Shown: positions 1 to 8,455, counted from the stretch's first letter. The stretch: DNA of 64,000 nt from Streptomyces pinistramenti (GCF_020564935.1 NZ_JAJCXB010000038.1:1-64000); one strand, 5' to 3'. Made by a program: numbers and translations. The notes: generated by a model not told the origin, from the sequence alone.

Positions 1-66
1 CTCCCCCGTAGGGGGAGAGGGGGGAGGGGGCGGGGGGAGCCGCACGGCGTCGAGAGGCTCACGGCC

Positions 67-116
67 CAACAGGCTCGCAGCCCCAACAGCCTTACAGCCG
101 CAACAGCCTTACAGCC
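67..116. repeat. Three 17-bp tandem units at the bcp stop codon
   Basis: Three near-identical units with the core CAACAGCCTTACAGCC start at about 67, 84 and 101, so the period is 17 bp. The last unit contains the TTA that is the bcp stop codon on the minus strand, so the stop and its surroundings are duplicated downstream of the gene. The sequence before it (1-60) is G-rich and I see no gene there. Confidence 0.7.
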
Positions 117-576
117 CCAAGTCCTTGATGATCTTGGCGACGTGGCCGGTGGCCTTGACGTTGTAGAGCGCGCGCTCGACCTTGCCCTCCTCGTCGACGA
201 TGACGGTGGAGCGGATGACGCCGGTGACGGTCTTACCGTAGAGCTTCTTCTCGCCGAAGGCGCCGTATGCCTCCAGGACCTGCTTGTCGGGGTCGCCGAC
301 GAGGGTGACCTTGAGGTCTTCCTTCTCGCGGAACTTCGCGAGCTTCTCCGGCTTGTCGGGGGAGATGCCGATGACGTCGTAGCCGTGGCCGGCGAGGAAG
401 TCGAGGTTGTCGGTGAAGTCGCACGCCTGCTTGGTGCAGCCGGGGGTCAGTGCGGCCGGGTAGAAGTAGACGATGACCTTGCGGCCCTTGTGGTCGGCGA
501 GCGAGATCTCGTTGCCGTCCGCGTCGGGGAGGGTGAAGGCGGGGGCGGTGTCACCGGTCTGCAGTCGCTCGCTCAT
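109..576 (-). CDS. bcp: Thioredoxin-dependent peroxiredoxin, Bcp/PrxQ type
   Basis: A 155-residue AhpC/TSA-fold peroxidase that would reduce hydrogen peroxide and organic peroxides in the cytosol using thioredoxin. The N-terminus (GDTAPAFTLPD) is typical of Bcp. The peroxidatic cysteine lies in the family motif PAALTPGCTKQACDF; the first Cys is catalytic and the second, five residues on, is the position of the resolving Cys in many PrxQ proteins. I chose the ATG at 574-576 because AAGGAG lies just upstream and the length is normal. The frame stays open for a further 68 residues upstream, but that stretch has no peroxiredoxin similarity. The gene stands alone. Confidence 0.95.
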   Translation of the reverse strand: MSERLQTGDTAPAFTLPDADGNEISLADHKGRKVIVYFYPAALTPGCTKQACDFTDNLDFLAGHGYDVIGISPDKPEKLAKFREKEDLKVTLVGDPDKQVLEAYGAFGEKKLYGKTVTGVIRSTVIVDEEGKVERALYNVKATGHVAKIIKDLGL

Positions 577-806
577 GTCTCTCCTTCGGATGGTTCGTAC
601 GCCCCCGAGATTACGGCTTCCGGAGGGCCGGCGGTGCGGTGCGGTGGAAGCCGCGGCTGCGCGGAACGGGGGTGCTGTGGGGCGCGGGCGGGTGCGAGCT
701 GACAGACTGTCCTTCACGAATCGGCACGGACAGGATCTTGGCCGGTTCCGTACGGGGCTCGTGCCCGGTCCTGTACGCATCGGCCCGAGACGACGGAGGC
801 AGCGCG

Positions 807-1127
807 GTGTCGGAAGCCAGGACCCCTGCGCAGATCGAGGCGGACATCGTCCGCCGGCGGCAGGATCTCGCCGTGACGCTGGACGAGATCGGTGTGCGGC
901 TGCACCCGAAGACGATCATCGGTGAGGCGAAGGCGAAGACCGCCGAGGTGGTGGACCGGACGGCGGGGCGTGCGTATGTGGCCGCCAACCGCGCGGTCTC
1001 GGACGTGCGGGCCCAGCTGGTGTCGGAGGACGGCGCACCGCGGCTGGAGCGGATCGTTCCGGTTGCCATGGTCGGGGTGGGCGTGGTGGGCCTGCTGGTG
1101 ATGCGCGCCAAGCGGCGTCGCGCCTGA
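807..1127 (+). CDS. DUF3618 membrane-anchored protein
   Basis: A 106-residue protein of the DUF3618 family. The N-terminal half, with TPAQIEADIVRRRQDLAVTL and then a conserved HPK, is the family signature: a charged amphipathic helix with the R-R-Q-D-L core. The C-terminus has one membrane segment (about 86-100) followed by the basic tail AKRRRA, so it is probably anchored with its N-terminus in the cytosol. The GTG at 807 has GGAGG at 796-800. The biochemical function of the family is unknown; in actinobacteria these genes often sit near other small envelope proteins. Confidence 0.85.
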   Translation: MSEARTPAQIEADIVRRRQDLAVTLDEIGVRLHPKTIIGEAKAKTAEVVDRTAGRAYVAANRAVSDVRAQLVSEDGAPRLERIVPVAMVGVGVVGLLVMRAKRRRA

Positions 1128-1176
1128 ACGGCGCCCGGCGGCCCGGCCGCTGTCCGGGTGCGGGTACGGTCGTGCC

Positions 1177-1527
1177 GTGAGCCCGAATAACACCAAGGAC
1201 ACCCACGACAAGCTGCCGATCCGGATGCTGCACGACCGCGTGCTGGTGCGGACGGACATTCCCGAGGGCGAGCGGCGCTCGACCGGGGGCATCGTCATTC
1301 CGGCGACCGCTGCCGTCGGCCGCCGTCTGGCCTGGGCGGAAGTGGTCGCCGTGGGCCAGAACGTGCGGACCGTCGAGGTGGGCGACCGGGTGCTGTACGA
1401 CCCGGAGGACCGGGCCGAGGTCGAGGTGCGCGGCGTGGCGTATGTGCTGATGCGGGAGCGGGATCTGCATGCGGTGGCCGCGGAGCGTCTTGAGGGCTCG
1501 GACGATGCGACCGGGCTGTATCTGTAG
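1177..1527 (+). CDS. GroES-family chaperonin-like protein
   Basis: A 116-residue protein with the GroES (Cpn10) fold. It shows LPIRMLHDRVLVRTD at the start, GGIVIPATA in place of the mobile loop region, and GDRVLYDP before the end. It is a little longer than housekeeping GroES and has no groEL beside it, so it is likely a paralogue and not the essential co-chaperonin. It starts with GTG. A strong hairpin (1582-1607) follows it. Fold assignment is firm; the role is inferred only from family. Confidence 0.85.
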   Translation: MSPNNTKDTHDKLPIRMLHDRVLVRTDIPEGERRSTGGIVIPATAAVGRRLAWAEVVAVGQNVRTVEVGDRVLYDPEDRAEVEVRGVAYVLMRERDLHAVAAERLEGSDDATGLYL

Positions 1528-1581
1528 TCGTCCGCAATCTGCGTCCGCAATCTGTAGGCATCCGTAGTTCTCGTTGACGAT

Positions 1582-1624
1582 CGGGCGGTGACCGAGGTCA
1601 CCGCCCGTTGTGCTGGGCTTTTGC
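1582..1624 (+). terminator. Hairpin terminator after the GroES-like gene
   Basis: An 11-bp perfect stem (CGGGCGGTGAC, loop CGAG, GTCACCGCCCG at 1597-1607) is followed by a T-containing tail ending in CTTTT. It separates the GroES-like gene from the riboswitch-controlled exporter downstream. A 12-bp direct repeat (GTCCGCAATCTG at 1530 and 1543) lies just before it. Confidence 0.75.
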
Positions 1625-1637
1625 TAGCCTCGAAGAC

Positions 1638-1678
1638 ACCCGACGAGACGCGCCGTACCGGGCAGGACAAGACGACGC
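1638..1678 (+). ncRNA. Guanidine-III riboswitch (ykkC-III)
   Basis: The stretch between the terminator and the sugE start matches the guanidine-III aptamer. Visible elements are the CCCG/CGGG P1 helix (1639-1642 with 1659-1662), the ACGAG core, the GCGCCGUACC segment and the nearly invariant AGGACAAGACG strand that closes the pseudoknot by pairing with GCGCCGU. One pair of this pseudoknot (C1653 with A1675) is mismatched. This class binds free guanidinium and raises expression of guanidine exporters, usually by releasing the ribosome binding site. The RBS GGAGG is at 1701-1705, about 22 nt downstream. The downstream gene is an exporter of exactly the expected family. Confidence 0.9.
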
Positions 1679-1712
1679 ACCCCTGTTGAAGGTCTTTCAC
1701 GGAGGTGCCGTC

Positions 1713-2033
1713 ATGGCATGGATTCTGCTGCTCGTCGCCGGCCTGCTGGAGGTCGGCTGGTCGATCGGGATGAAGTTCACCGAGGGGTTCACGCGCCTGT
1801 GGCCCAGTGTGTTCACAGGCGCGGGCATCATCGCGAGCATGCTGCTGCTGTCGATCGCCGCGCGGTCCCTGCCGATCGGCACGGCGTACGGCGTGTGGGT
1901 CGGTATCGGCGCCGCGGGTGCGGCGGTCGTCGGCATGCTGGTGCTCGGTGAGCCGGCCACCGCGGCGCGGATCTTCTTCATCTGTCTGCTGCTGGTGTCG
2001 GTGGTGGGGCTCAAGGCGACGTCAGGTCACTGA
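1713..2033 (+). CDS. sugE: SMR-family guanidinium exporter SugE/Gdx
   Basis: A 106-residue, four-helix small multidrug resistance protein. The SugE/Gdx subtype is shown by the membrane glutamate E13 in LLEVGWSIGMK followed by TEGFTR, and by the helix 3 segment PIGTAYGVWVGIGAAG. Gdx proteins export guanidinium in exchange for protons as antiparallel dimers in the cytoplasmic membrane. The ATG at 1713 has GGAGG at 1701. The gene sits directly under a guanidine-III riboswitch, which supports guanidinium and not general drug efflux as the substrate. The in-frame upstream extension would run through the riboswitch and is not used. Confidence 0.95.
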   Translation: MAWILLLVAGLLEVGWSIGMKFTEGFTRLWPSVFTGAGIIASMLLLSIAARSLPIGTAYGVWVGIGAAGAAVVGMLVLGEPATAARIFFICLLLVSVVGLKATSGH

Positions 2034-2053
2034 GCCGACGGCCAGGTCCTCGT

Positions 2054-4270
2054 TCAACGGCGGCCCGGCGGGCCTTCGTTGCCGCCGTACGGGCCCACGG
2101 TCGGGAAGTCTTCGGTGGGTGCGCCGGTCGGCGGTGCGGTGTCGGTCGGGAGGGTGCCGGTGGGTTCGGGCTCGCCGGGGCCGGTGTCCGTGGGCTCGCC
2201 TTCGCCCGGCTGCGGGGTGGTGGATCCGGAGTCCGATGGGTTGGGTTCCTGGGCGCCTGGCTCCAGTTGGAGGTCGAAGTCGCGGACCGGCTGTCCGTCG
2301 AGGACGGTCGCGGTGTAGTCGGCCCAGATCTCGGCGGGGAAGCCGCCGCCGTTGACCCGTGGCAGCCCGGCGGCGCCGTAGAGCGGTTCCTGGGCGGCGG
2401 TCTTGGGGTTCTGGCCCAACACGGCGACGACGGTGGCGAGTTCGGGCGTGTAGCCGGCGAACCAGGCGGCCTTGTCCCCTTCCGCTGTGCCGGTCTTGCC
2501 CGCCGCCGGGCGGCCCGCTGACTGCGCCGCGGTGGCGGTGCCGCCCTCGACGACGCTGCGCAGGATGGACGTGGTGGTGTCGGCCGCCGCCCGCCCGATG
2601 GCGGTGGCCTGGGGGCGTTCGGGGAGCGGGACGTCCGCGCCGGCCTTGGTGAGCTTGTCGACGAGGGTGTACGGGCGCTGTCGGCCGTGGTTGGCGAGGG
2701 TGGCGTACACCTGCGTCATGTCGAGGACGCTGGGGGTGGCGGTGCCCAGTGAGATGGCGCCCTGGGAGGTGGCGAGGCTGGGGGTGCCGGGCGGGATTCC
2801 CAGGCCGACGGCGGTGCTCTTGACCTTGTCGGGGCCGACGTCGATGCCCATCTGTGCGTAAACGGCGTTGACGGACTTGTCCATGGCCTCGGTGACGGTG
2901 ATCGGGCCGTAGGAGCGGTCGTCCTCGTTGGCGGGGGCGAAGCCGGTGGGGCGGCCGTTGCTGAGGGTCATGCGTTTGTTGGTGCCGTCGTAGACGGTCT
3001 GGGGGGTGATGGGGCTGCCGTCCTGGGTGGTGGAGCCGTTCTGCACAGCGGAGGCGAAGACGATCGGCTTGAAGACGGAGCCCACTTGGTAGTCACGCCG
3101 GGTGGCGCCGTTGACGTACTGCTCGGCGTAGTCGATGCCGCCGTACATGGCGACGACCCGGCCGGTTTCCGGGGCGATGGAGGCGCCGCCGGCCCGGACG
3201 TAGGAGTCGGCCTTCCGGGTGTCGCTCAGCCGGTCCATCAGCCGGGTGTCGACGGCGTCGGTGAACGCCTCCTGGCGGTCCTTGTCGAGGGTGGTGGTGA
3301 TGCGGTAGCCGCCGGAGCGCAGGGTGTCCTCGTCGACGATCTTGTGGTCGGTCAGGTAGTCGGTGACGGCCTTGACGACGTAGCCGCGCTGGCCGCTGAG
3401 TCCGGTGGGGGCCTTGGTGCGGCTGGGCGGGGGGAAGGTCATGGTGGCCCGGTCGGCGCGGCTGAGCCATTTCTTCTTCACCATGCCGTCCAGGACGTAG
3501 TTCCAGCGCGCCAGGACCCGTGCCTTGTTCTCGGGATGGGCGGTGATGTCGAAGGCGCTGGGGGAGTTGAGGAGGGTGGCCAGGTAGGCGCCCTGGGAGG
3601 TGGTGAGTTCGTCGGAGTTCTTGCCGTAGTACGCCTGGGCCGCGGCTTGGATGCCGTAGGCGTTGCGGCCGTAGTAGCTGGTGTTGAGGTAGCCCTGGAG
3701 GATCTTTTCCTTGCTCACCTCGCGGTCCAGCTTGATGGCGATGAAGAACTCCTTGGCCTTGCGGGTGACGGTCTGTTCCTGGCCGAGGTAGTAGTTCTTG
3801 ACGTACTGCTGGGTGATGGTCGAGCCGGACTGTTTGCCCTTGCCGGTGGCGGTGTTCCAGGCGGCGCGGAGCATCGCGCCGGGGTCGACGGCCGATTCGG
3901 AGTAGAAGTCGCGGTCCTCGGCGGCGAGCACGGCCCGCTGGACGGTCCTGGGGATCTGGCTGAGCGGGACGTTCTCGCGGTTGACGTCGCCGTCGCGGGC
4001 CAGTTCCGTGCCGTCGGAGTAGAGGTAGACGTTGCTCTGGGCCTTGGCGGCGCTGTTGGCGGGCGGGATGTCGACGAGGAGGTAGCCGGCGATCAGGCCA
4101 CCGCCGCCGACCAGCAGGATCACCAGCAGCGTGCCGAGGAGCAGCCGCCAGCCGGGGAGGAGGCGACGCCAGCCGGTGCGCCGCGGGCGGCGGCGGGGGC
4201 GCTCGGCCCAGGCGGCCGCCGGGTCGGAGGGCCCGTCGTGCTCCGGGCCGTGCTGCGGCTCTTCGCTCAT
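2054..4270 (-). CDS. Bifunctional penicillin-binding protein (class A PBP)
   Basis: A 738-residue class A PBP that polymerises and cross-links peptidoglycan. In order: a short basic cytoplasmic N-terminus, one membrane segment (about 41-65), a GT51 glycosyltransferase domain with the catalytic Glu in AAEDRDFYSE (E118) and GSTITQQYVKN (149-159), then a transpeptidase with SVFK (S398 nucleophile), SVN (466-468) and KTGTA (K592). The tail (about 680-738) is rich in Pro, Thr and Glu. Motif 1 normally reads EDxxFxxH; here the H position is not histidine. The ATG at 4268-4270 has GAGGAG upstream; the much longer open frame beyond it is not PBP-like. It converges with sugE. Confidence 0.93.
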   Translation of the reverse strand: MSEEPQHGPEHDGPSDPAAAWAERPRRRPRRTGWRRLLPGWRLLLGTLLVILLVGGGGLIAGYLLVDIPPANSAAKAQSNVYLYSDGTELARDGDVNRENVPLSQIPRTVQRAVLAAEDRDFYSESAVDPGAMLRAAWNTATGKGKQSGSTITQQYVKNYYLGQEQTVTRKAKEFFIAIKLDREVSKEKILQGYLNTSYYGRNAYGIQAAAQAYYGKNSDELTTSQGAYLATLLNSPSAFDITAHPENKARVLARWNYVLDGMVKKKWLSRADRATMTFPPPSRTKAPTGLSGQRGYVVKAVTDYLTDHKIVDEDTLRSGGYRITTTLDKDRQEAFTDAVDTRLMDRLSDTRKADSYVRAGGASIAPETGRVVAMYGGIDYAEQYVNGATRRDYQVGSVFKPIVFASAVQNGSTTQDGSPITPQTVYDGTNKRMTLSNGRPTGFAPANEDDRSYGPITVTEAMDKSVNAVYAQMGIDVGPDKVKSTAVGLGIPPGTPSLATSQGAISLGTATPSVLDMTQVYATLANHGRQRPYTLVDKLTKAGADVPLPERPQATAIGRAAADTTTSILRSVVEGGTATAAQSAGRPAAGKTGTAEGDKAAWFAGYTPELATVVAVLGQNPKTAAQEPLYGAAGLPRVNGGGFPAEIWADYTATVLDGQPVRDFDLQLEPGAQEPNPSDSGSTTPQPGEGEPTDTGPGEPEPTGTLPTDTAPPTGAPTEDFPTVGPYGGNEGPPGRR

Positions 4271-4615
4271 GTCTGGTGGGACTCCTCTGCCGCCGCCGGG
4301 AGTGGTGCTGCGGCGGATCGGTGCCGTGTGGGGGATGCGCGCTACGTCGTGACAAGGCTTACCCGCCCCGGGACGTACTGTCGCATCATCTGTTCCTGTC
4401 CCGAGGGGTGGCACGCGCCCGGGACCGCTCCGCGCCCGGCCGGATGGGCCCCCTGTCTCGCCCGTACGGGTGATAAATCGATGGTGGTCGCTCCGGTTGC
4501 CGCAGTACGCTCCGGTGCTTTGCCGCCGTCCGCCGGCCGGTGCCGCGTTCGTCGGCCGGCCGACGGGCCCGCCGCTCGGGCGGCCGCGGCACCGAGAAGG
4601 AGAGGGAGCGCGCCG
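4271..4615. other. Divergent intergenic region, PBP / ABC exporter
   Basis: 345 bp between the divergent PBP and ABC permease starts. It holds both promoters. An AT-richer patch around 4470-4480 (GATAAATCGATGG) is the best candidate promoter or operator area, but I cannot assign boxes confidently. No RNA gene or open frame with codon-like character is visible. Confidence 0.4.
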
Positions 4616-5413
4616 ATGCTGTACACGGCCGTGGCGGCCGGCGGCTTCCGGCGGTACGCCACGTACCGGGTCGCCACCGCGGCCGGGGTGTTCACCAACA
4701 CCGTCTTCGGCTTCATCGTCGCCTACTCGTACATCGCGCTGTGGAACGAGCGGCCGCACCTGGGCGGCTATGACCAGGCGCAGGCGCTGACCTTCGCCTG
4801 GACGGGGCAGGCGTTGCTGGCCGCCACCGCGATGATGGCGGGCGGCGGGATCGCCGAACTTCAGGAGCGGATCCGCAACGGGGACATCGCGGTGGATCTG
4901 CACCGGCCTGCCGACCTCCAGTCGTGGTGGCTTGCGGCGGATCTGGGGCGGGCGGGGTTCCAGCTGATCGGCCGCGGGGTGGTGCCGATGGCGGTGGGCG
5001 CCTGCTTCTTCGACCTGGCGCTGCCCGGGGAGGCGTGGACGTGGGGGCTGTTCCTGCTGTCGGCCGGGCTGGCCGTGGTGGTGAGTTTCGCGTTGCGCTA
5101 TCTCGTCGCGGTGGCGTCGTTCTGGCTGCTGGACGGCTCGGGGCTGGCGGTGATCAGCGGGCTCGCGGCGATGTTCTTCTCCGGGATGGTGCTGCCGCTG
5201 CGGATCTTCCCGGACGGGTTCGGCCAGGTGGCGCAGTTGCTGCCGTGGGCGGCGCTGCTCCAGGTTCCGGCGGATGTGCTGCTCGGCGCGCGGACCGGGG
5301 GCGCGGTGGTGCGGGGGCTGGTGTTCCAGGCGGGCTGGGCGGTGGTGCTGCTGGCGCTGGGGCGGCTGATGCAGTCGGCGGCCACCAGGAAGGTGGTGGT
5401 GCACGGTGGTTGA
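4616..5413 (+). CDS. ABC-2 type exporter, permease subunit 1
   Basis: A 265-residue polytopic membrane protein with about six hydrophobic segments, of the ABC-2 membrane family related to DUF990-type permeases. The charged first loop (AELQERIRNGDIAVDLHRP) is characteristic: the same RIRxGxLDxxLLRP-like element occurs in the next gene. It should pair with that permease as a heterodimer and with the ATPase downstream. The ATG at 4616 follows GAAGGAGAGGGAG. The stop overlaps the next start by 8 bp, so the two are translationally coupled. The exported substrate is unknown. Confidence 0.88.
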   Translation: MLYTAVAAGGFRRYATYRVATAAGVFTNTVFGFIVAYSYIALWNERPHLGGYDQAQALTFAWTGQALLAATAMMAGGGIAELQERIRNGDIAVDLHRPADLQSWWLAADLGRAGFQLIGRGVVPMAVGACFFDLALPGEAWTWGLFLLSAGLAVVVSFALRYLVAVASFWLLDGSGLAVISGLAAMFFSGMVLPLRIFPDGFGQVAQLLPWAALLQVPADVLLGARTGGAVVRGLVFQAGWAVVLLALGRLMQSAATRKVVVHGG

Positions 5414-6293
5414 CGTCGACCCGGTACAGGCCGCCGTGACGGGGGAGTCGGCCGCTGCTCCGGGACGCGGCGGCGGGCGGGCCGCCGTGGTGGCGCAGGG
5501 GCTGCGGGTTTACGGGCTGATCGTGTGGATGTGGGTGCGTTCGACGCTCGCCTACCGGGCGTCGTTCGTGATGGCGGCGCTGGGCAACTTCGCGGCCAGC
5601 GCCCTGGACTTCGTCGCGCTCGTGCTGATGTTCTCCCGTATCGACGCGCTCGGCGGTTTCTCGCTGGCGGAGGTCGCCTTCCTGTACGGCACGGCCAGCA
5701 CCTCGCTCGGGCTGGCCGATCTGCTGCTGGGCAGCATGGACCGGCTCGGCAGCCGGATCCGTGACGGCACCCTCGACATCTTGCTGCTGCGTCCGGTGCC
5801 GGTCTTCGCGCAGCTCGCGGCGGACCGTTTCGCGCTGCGCAGGCTGGGCCGGATCTCCCAGGCGCTGCTGGTGCTGGGGTGGTCGCTGGGCCGTCTTGAC
5901 GTGGACTGGACGGCCGGCCGGGTGCTGATGGTGCCGCTGACGGTGGTGTGCGGCGCGGCCATTTTCGGGGCGGTCTTCACGCTGGGGGCCGCGTTCCAGT
6001 TCTGGGCCCAGGATGCCGCCGAGGTGCAGAACTCGTTCACGTACGGCGGCAACGCCATGCTGCAGTTCCCGCCGACGGTGTTCGCCAAGGATCTGGTGCG
6101 CGGGGTGACGTTCATCGTGCCGCTGGCGTTCGTGAACTGGCTGCCTGCGCTGTGGCTGCTGGGGCATGACGACCCGTTGGGGCTGCCGGGGTGGGTGGAC
6201 TTCCTGGGGCCCGCGGTGGCCGTGGTGCTGTGGATGGTGGCGGGGCTTGCCTGGCGGTACGGGGTGCGCGCGTACCGGAGCACGGGGAGCTGA
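5406..6293 (+). CDS. ABC-2 type exporter, permease subunit 2
   Basis: A 295-residue homologue of the preceding permease. About 35 polar residues are followed by roughly six membrane helices. It carries SRIRDGTLDILLLRPVP, the conserved cytosolic loop of this ABC-2 group. It starts with GTG inside the end of the upstream gene and is followed 31 bp later by the ATPase, so the three genes form one transporter operon. The family includes exporters of lipids, peptides and secondary metabolites, and the sequence alone does not decide between them. Confidence 0.88.
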   Translation: MVDVDPVQAAVTGESAAAPGRGGGRAAVVAQGLRVYGLIVWMWVRSTLAYRASFVMAALGNFAASALDFVALVLMFSRIDALGGFSLAEVAFLYGTASTSLGLADLLLGSMDRLGSRIRDGTLDILLLRPVPVFAQLAADRFALRRLGRISQALLVLGWSLGRLDVDWTAGRVLMVPLTVVCGAAIFGAVFTLGAAFQFWAQDAAEVQNSFTYGGNAMLQFPPTVFAKDLVRGVTFIVPLAFVNWLPALWLLGHDDPLGLPGWVDFLGPAVAVVLWMVAGLAWRYGVRAYRSTGS

Positions 6294-6324
6294 GGTGGTG
6301 CGGGAGACGACAGGAGGAGGAGCG

Positions 6325-7332
6325 GTGAGTGGTGCCGTAGGGGAAGCGCTGATCGAGGTGGCGGACGTCGAGAAGGTCTTCTCGGTGCGCCGCAAGGCGG
6401 GGCGGCTGCGGCGGGTGCGGCAGGAGGTGCGGGCGGTGGAGGGGCTGACGTTCACCGTGCCGCGTGGCGAGATGGTCGGCTACATCGGGCCGAACGGCGC
6501 GGGCAAGTCGACCACGATCAAGATGCTGACGGGCATTCTGACGCCCAGCGGCGGCCGCCTGCGGGTGGCAGGACTCGACCCCTCGCGCGAGCGCACCCGG
6601 CTCGCCCGCCGGATCGGGGTGGTGTTCGGACAGCGCACCACCCTGTGGTGGGACCTGCCGCTGAAGGACTCCTACGAGCTGGTGCGCCGGATGTACCGCG
6701 TCCCGGACGCCGCCTACCGGGCGAATCGCGAGCGGTGCGTGGAGCTGCTGGATCTGGGGCCGCTGCTCGATGTGCCGGTGCGGCAGCTGTCGTTGGGGCA
6801 GCGGATGCGCGGCGACATCGCGGCGGCACTGCTGCACGACCCCGAGGTGCTGTATCTGGACGAGCCGACGATCGGGCTCGACGTGATCAGCAAGGCGAAG
6901 GTGCGGGAGTTCCTGCGTGAGGTGAACACGGAGCGCGGCACCACCGTCCTGCTGACCACCCACGACCTGACCGACATCGAGCAGCTGTGCCGCCGGGTGA
7001 TGGTCATCGACCACGGGCGGCTGGTGTACGACGGGCGGCTCGACGGGCTGCGGGCGGCCGGTGAGGGGGAGCGGACGCTGGTGGTCGACCTGGAGCGGGA
7101 ACTGCCGCCGATCGACGGGCTGCCGGGGGCCCGTACGGTCAAGGTGGCCGGGCCGCGGCAGTGGCTGGCGTTCCCCGCGGGGCAGAGCGCGGCGCCGCTG
7201 GTCGCGGCGGTCGCCGCGCGCTATCCGCTGGTGGATCTCTCGATCCGCGAGCCGGACATCGAGGACGTCATCGCGCGGCTGTACGCGGGCGGTGTGCCGG
7301 GCGTGGCCGCCCCGCCCGCGGCCGGACGGTGA
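6325..7332 (+). CDS. ABC-2 type exporter, ATP-binding subunit
   Basis: A 335-residue ABC ATPase of the DrrA-like group. It shows Walker A GPNGAGKST (55-63), the signature region LSLGQRMR, Walker B LYLDEPTIGLDV, and the switch histidine in TTHDLTD. The extra C-terminal region (about 240-335) is common in exporter ATPases of this group. The GTG at 6325 is preceded by GGAGGAGGAG; an in-frame GTG at 6298 lacks an RBS. It energises export by the two permeases just upstream. Confidence 0.92.
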   Translation: MSGAVGEALIEVADVEKVFSVRRKAGRLRRVRQEVRAVEGLTFTVPRGEMVGYIGPNGAGKSTTIKMLTGILTPSGGRLRVAGLDPSRERTRLARRIGVVFGQRTTLWWDLPLKDSYELVRRMYRVPDAAYRANRERCVELLDLGPLLDVPVRQLSLGQRMRGDIAAALLHDPEVLYLDEPTIGLDVISKAKVREFLREVNTERGTTVLLTTHDLTDIEQLCRRVMVIDHGRLVYDGRLDGLRAAGEGERTLVVDLERELPPIDGLPGARTVKVAGPRQWLAFPAGQSAAPLVAAVAARYPLVDLSIREPDIEDVIARLYAGGVPGVAAPPAAGR

Positions 7333-7539
7333 GGCACCGGGCCCGCCGCCCGGCCCGGCATTGCGGCGAGGTGGGGGCCGCCCGCTACCGGCAGTCCTGG
7401 CAGTTCACCGCACGCAGCTACCGCACGGCCGGCACGGGGGAGATCGTCCAGAGGGTGCCGAGGATGTGCGCGGCCACGTCGTCGGACCCGAATGGCCTTC
7501 TGCCGACCCGCACTTCCGCGAGGTAGCCCGTCACAGCAC

Positions 7540-8233
7540 CTCACCCCGGCTCCGCGCGTTCACGAGGGCGATACCGGCGATCAGGTCGACGGCCTTCGGC
7601 TTCACGGGGGCCGCGGAGCCGTTCGAGCGCGCGTGGGGGGAGATCAGAAACGGGAGCTTGCTGGAGGGGTTTCCGGAGTACGTCACGCACGAGGCGCGGG
7701 CGGTCGAAATCCGGATGTTCCAGATCGGGGTCATCCCCGGCCTTCTTCAGACGCCCGCGTACGCAAGCGCTCTGGCGGGAGGTGGCGTACGTCGAGGGCC
7801 ATCACACACGAACAGGATGCTGGACGCGTCTCGGTGCTGGCGGAGCGGCAGGCGACGCTGGTGCGCGCCAGGTCCCCCCACGATGCTTGTGGTGATGGAT
7901 GAGAGTTGCATCCGTCGCCCGGTCGTCGGAGCCGAGGTCATGGACGAGCAGCTTCAACGCCTCGTGGAGTTCGCCGGGTTGCCGAACTCGATGCTTCAAG
8001 TTGCCCCGTACGACATAGGTGAGCGGCGCTCCTTCAACCTGTCGATCAATCTATTGACGTTGCCGGACCGGTCCGTGATCGCGTATGCGGAGTCCCGAGC
8101 CCAGGGGCACTTGGACCGCGAAGCGACCTTCGTACTGTCCGCGCTGTCCGCCTACCGTCAGTTGCAGGCCGAGTCGCTGTCCCAGGCGGAATCCGTGGCC
8201 GTGATAAGGCAGTTGAGAAAGGGCCCCTCGTGA
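7540..8233 (+). pseudogene. Degraded DUF5753 helix-turn-helix regulator
   Basis: The C-terminal DUF5753 domain is clear (FPEYVTHEARAVEIR, IGVIPGLLQTPAYA, LVVMDESCIRRPV, then LPNSMLQVAPY and YRQLQAESLSQAESV). The N-terminal HTH domain that every full-length member has is missing: no helix-turn-helix can be read before about 7610. The middle is also out of frame. The expected sequence AITHEQ...VSVLAERQATLVRARSP (7793-7875) lies in the frame one base off, entered by a lost G near 7798 and left by an extra C in a run of six near 7878. Losing one base and gaining one restores the frame. Either the gene is dead or two homopolymer sequencing errors coincide with an N-terminal loss. It overlaps the DUF397 start by 4 bp. 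Confidence 0.8.
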
Positions 8234-8436
8234 CGACCGAATCCCCCCGTTGGTTCAAGTCCTCCTACAGTGGTAACGGCGGCGAGTGCATCGAGATCGC
8301 TGCCAACCTCGTCGCCTCACGCGGCGTGGTCCCCGTCCGTGACTCCAAGGCCCCGCACGGCCCCGCGCTGAGCGTCCCGGCCACCGCTTTCACGTCCTTC
8401 GTCGCGGGTGTCAAGGCCGGGGAGTTCCGCGCCTGA
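8230..8436 (+). CDS. DUF397 protein
   Basis: A 68-residue DUF397 protein, recognised by WFKSSYSGNGGECIEIA, VPVRDSK and the C-terminal pattern FTSFVAGVKAGEF. Such proteins are the standard partners of DUF5753 HTH regulators in Streptomyces and act in small toxin-antitoxin-like or developmental switches such as Scr1-Scr2. It starts with GTG overlapping the upstream stop (GTGA). It looks intact although its regulator is broken, and a strong terminator follows. Confidence 0.9.
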   Translation: MTTESPRWFKSSYSGNGGECIEIAANLVASRGVVPVRDSKAPHGPALSVPATAFTSFVAGVKAGEFRA

Positions 8437-8455
8437 GGCAGGTCGCGTGCGGTGC

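Noticed and set aside
2054..4270. Missing His in GT51 motif 1 as evidence of an inactive PBP
   Set aside because: The catalytic Glu (E118) and motif 2 are intact and this position varies in the family; not enough to call inactivity.
3086..4615. A long plus-strand frame that would extend the first ABC permease by about 510 residues
   Set aside because: It is the complement of the PBP gene, has low-complexity composition, and the permease family begins at the ATG at 4616 with an RBS.
7161..7526. A 121-residue plus-strand frame ending before the decayed DUF5753 gene
   Set aside because: Its first part lies inside the ABC ATPase gene in another frame; the part after 7332 has no recognised family and no start of its own.
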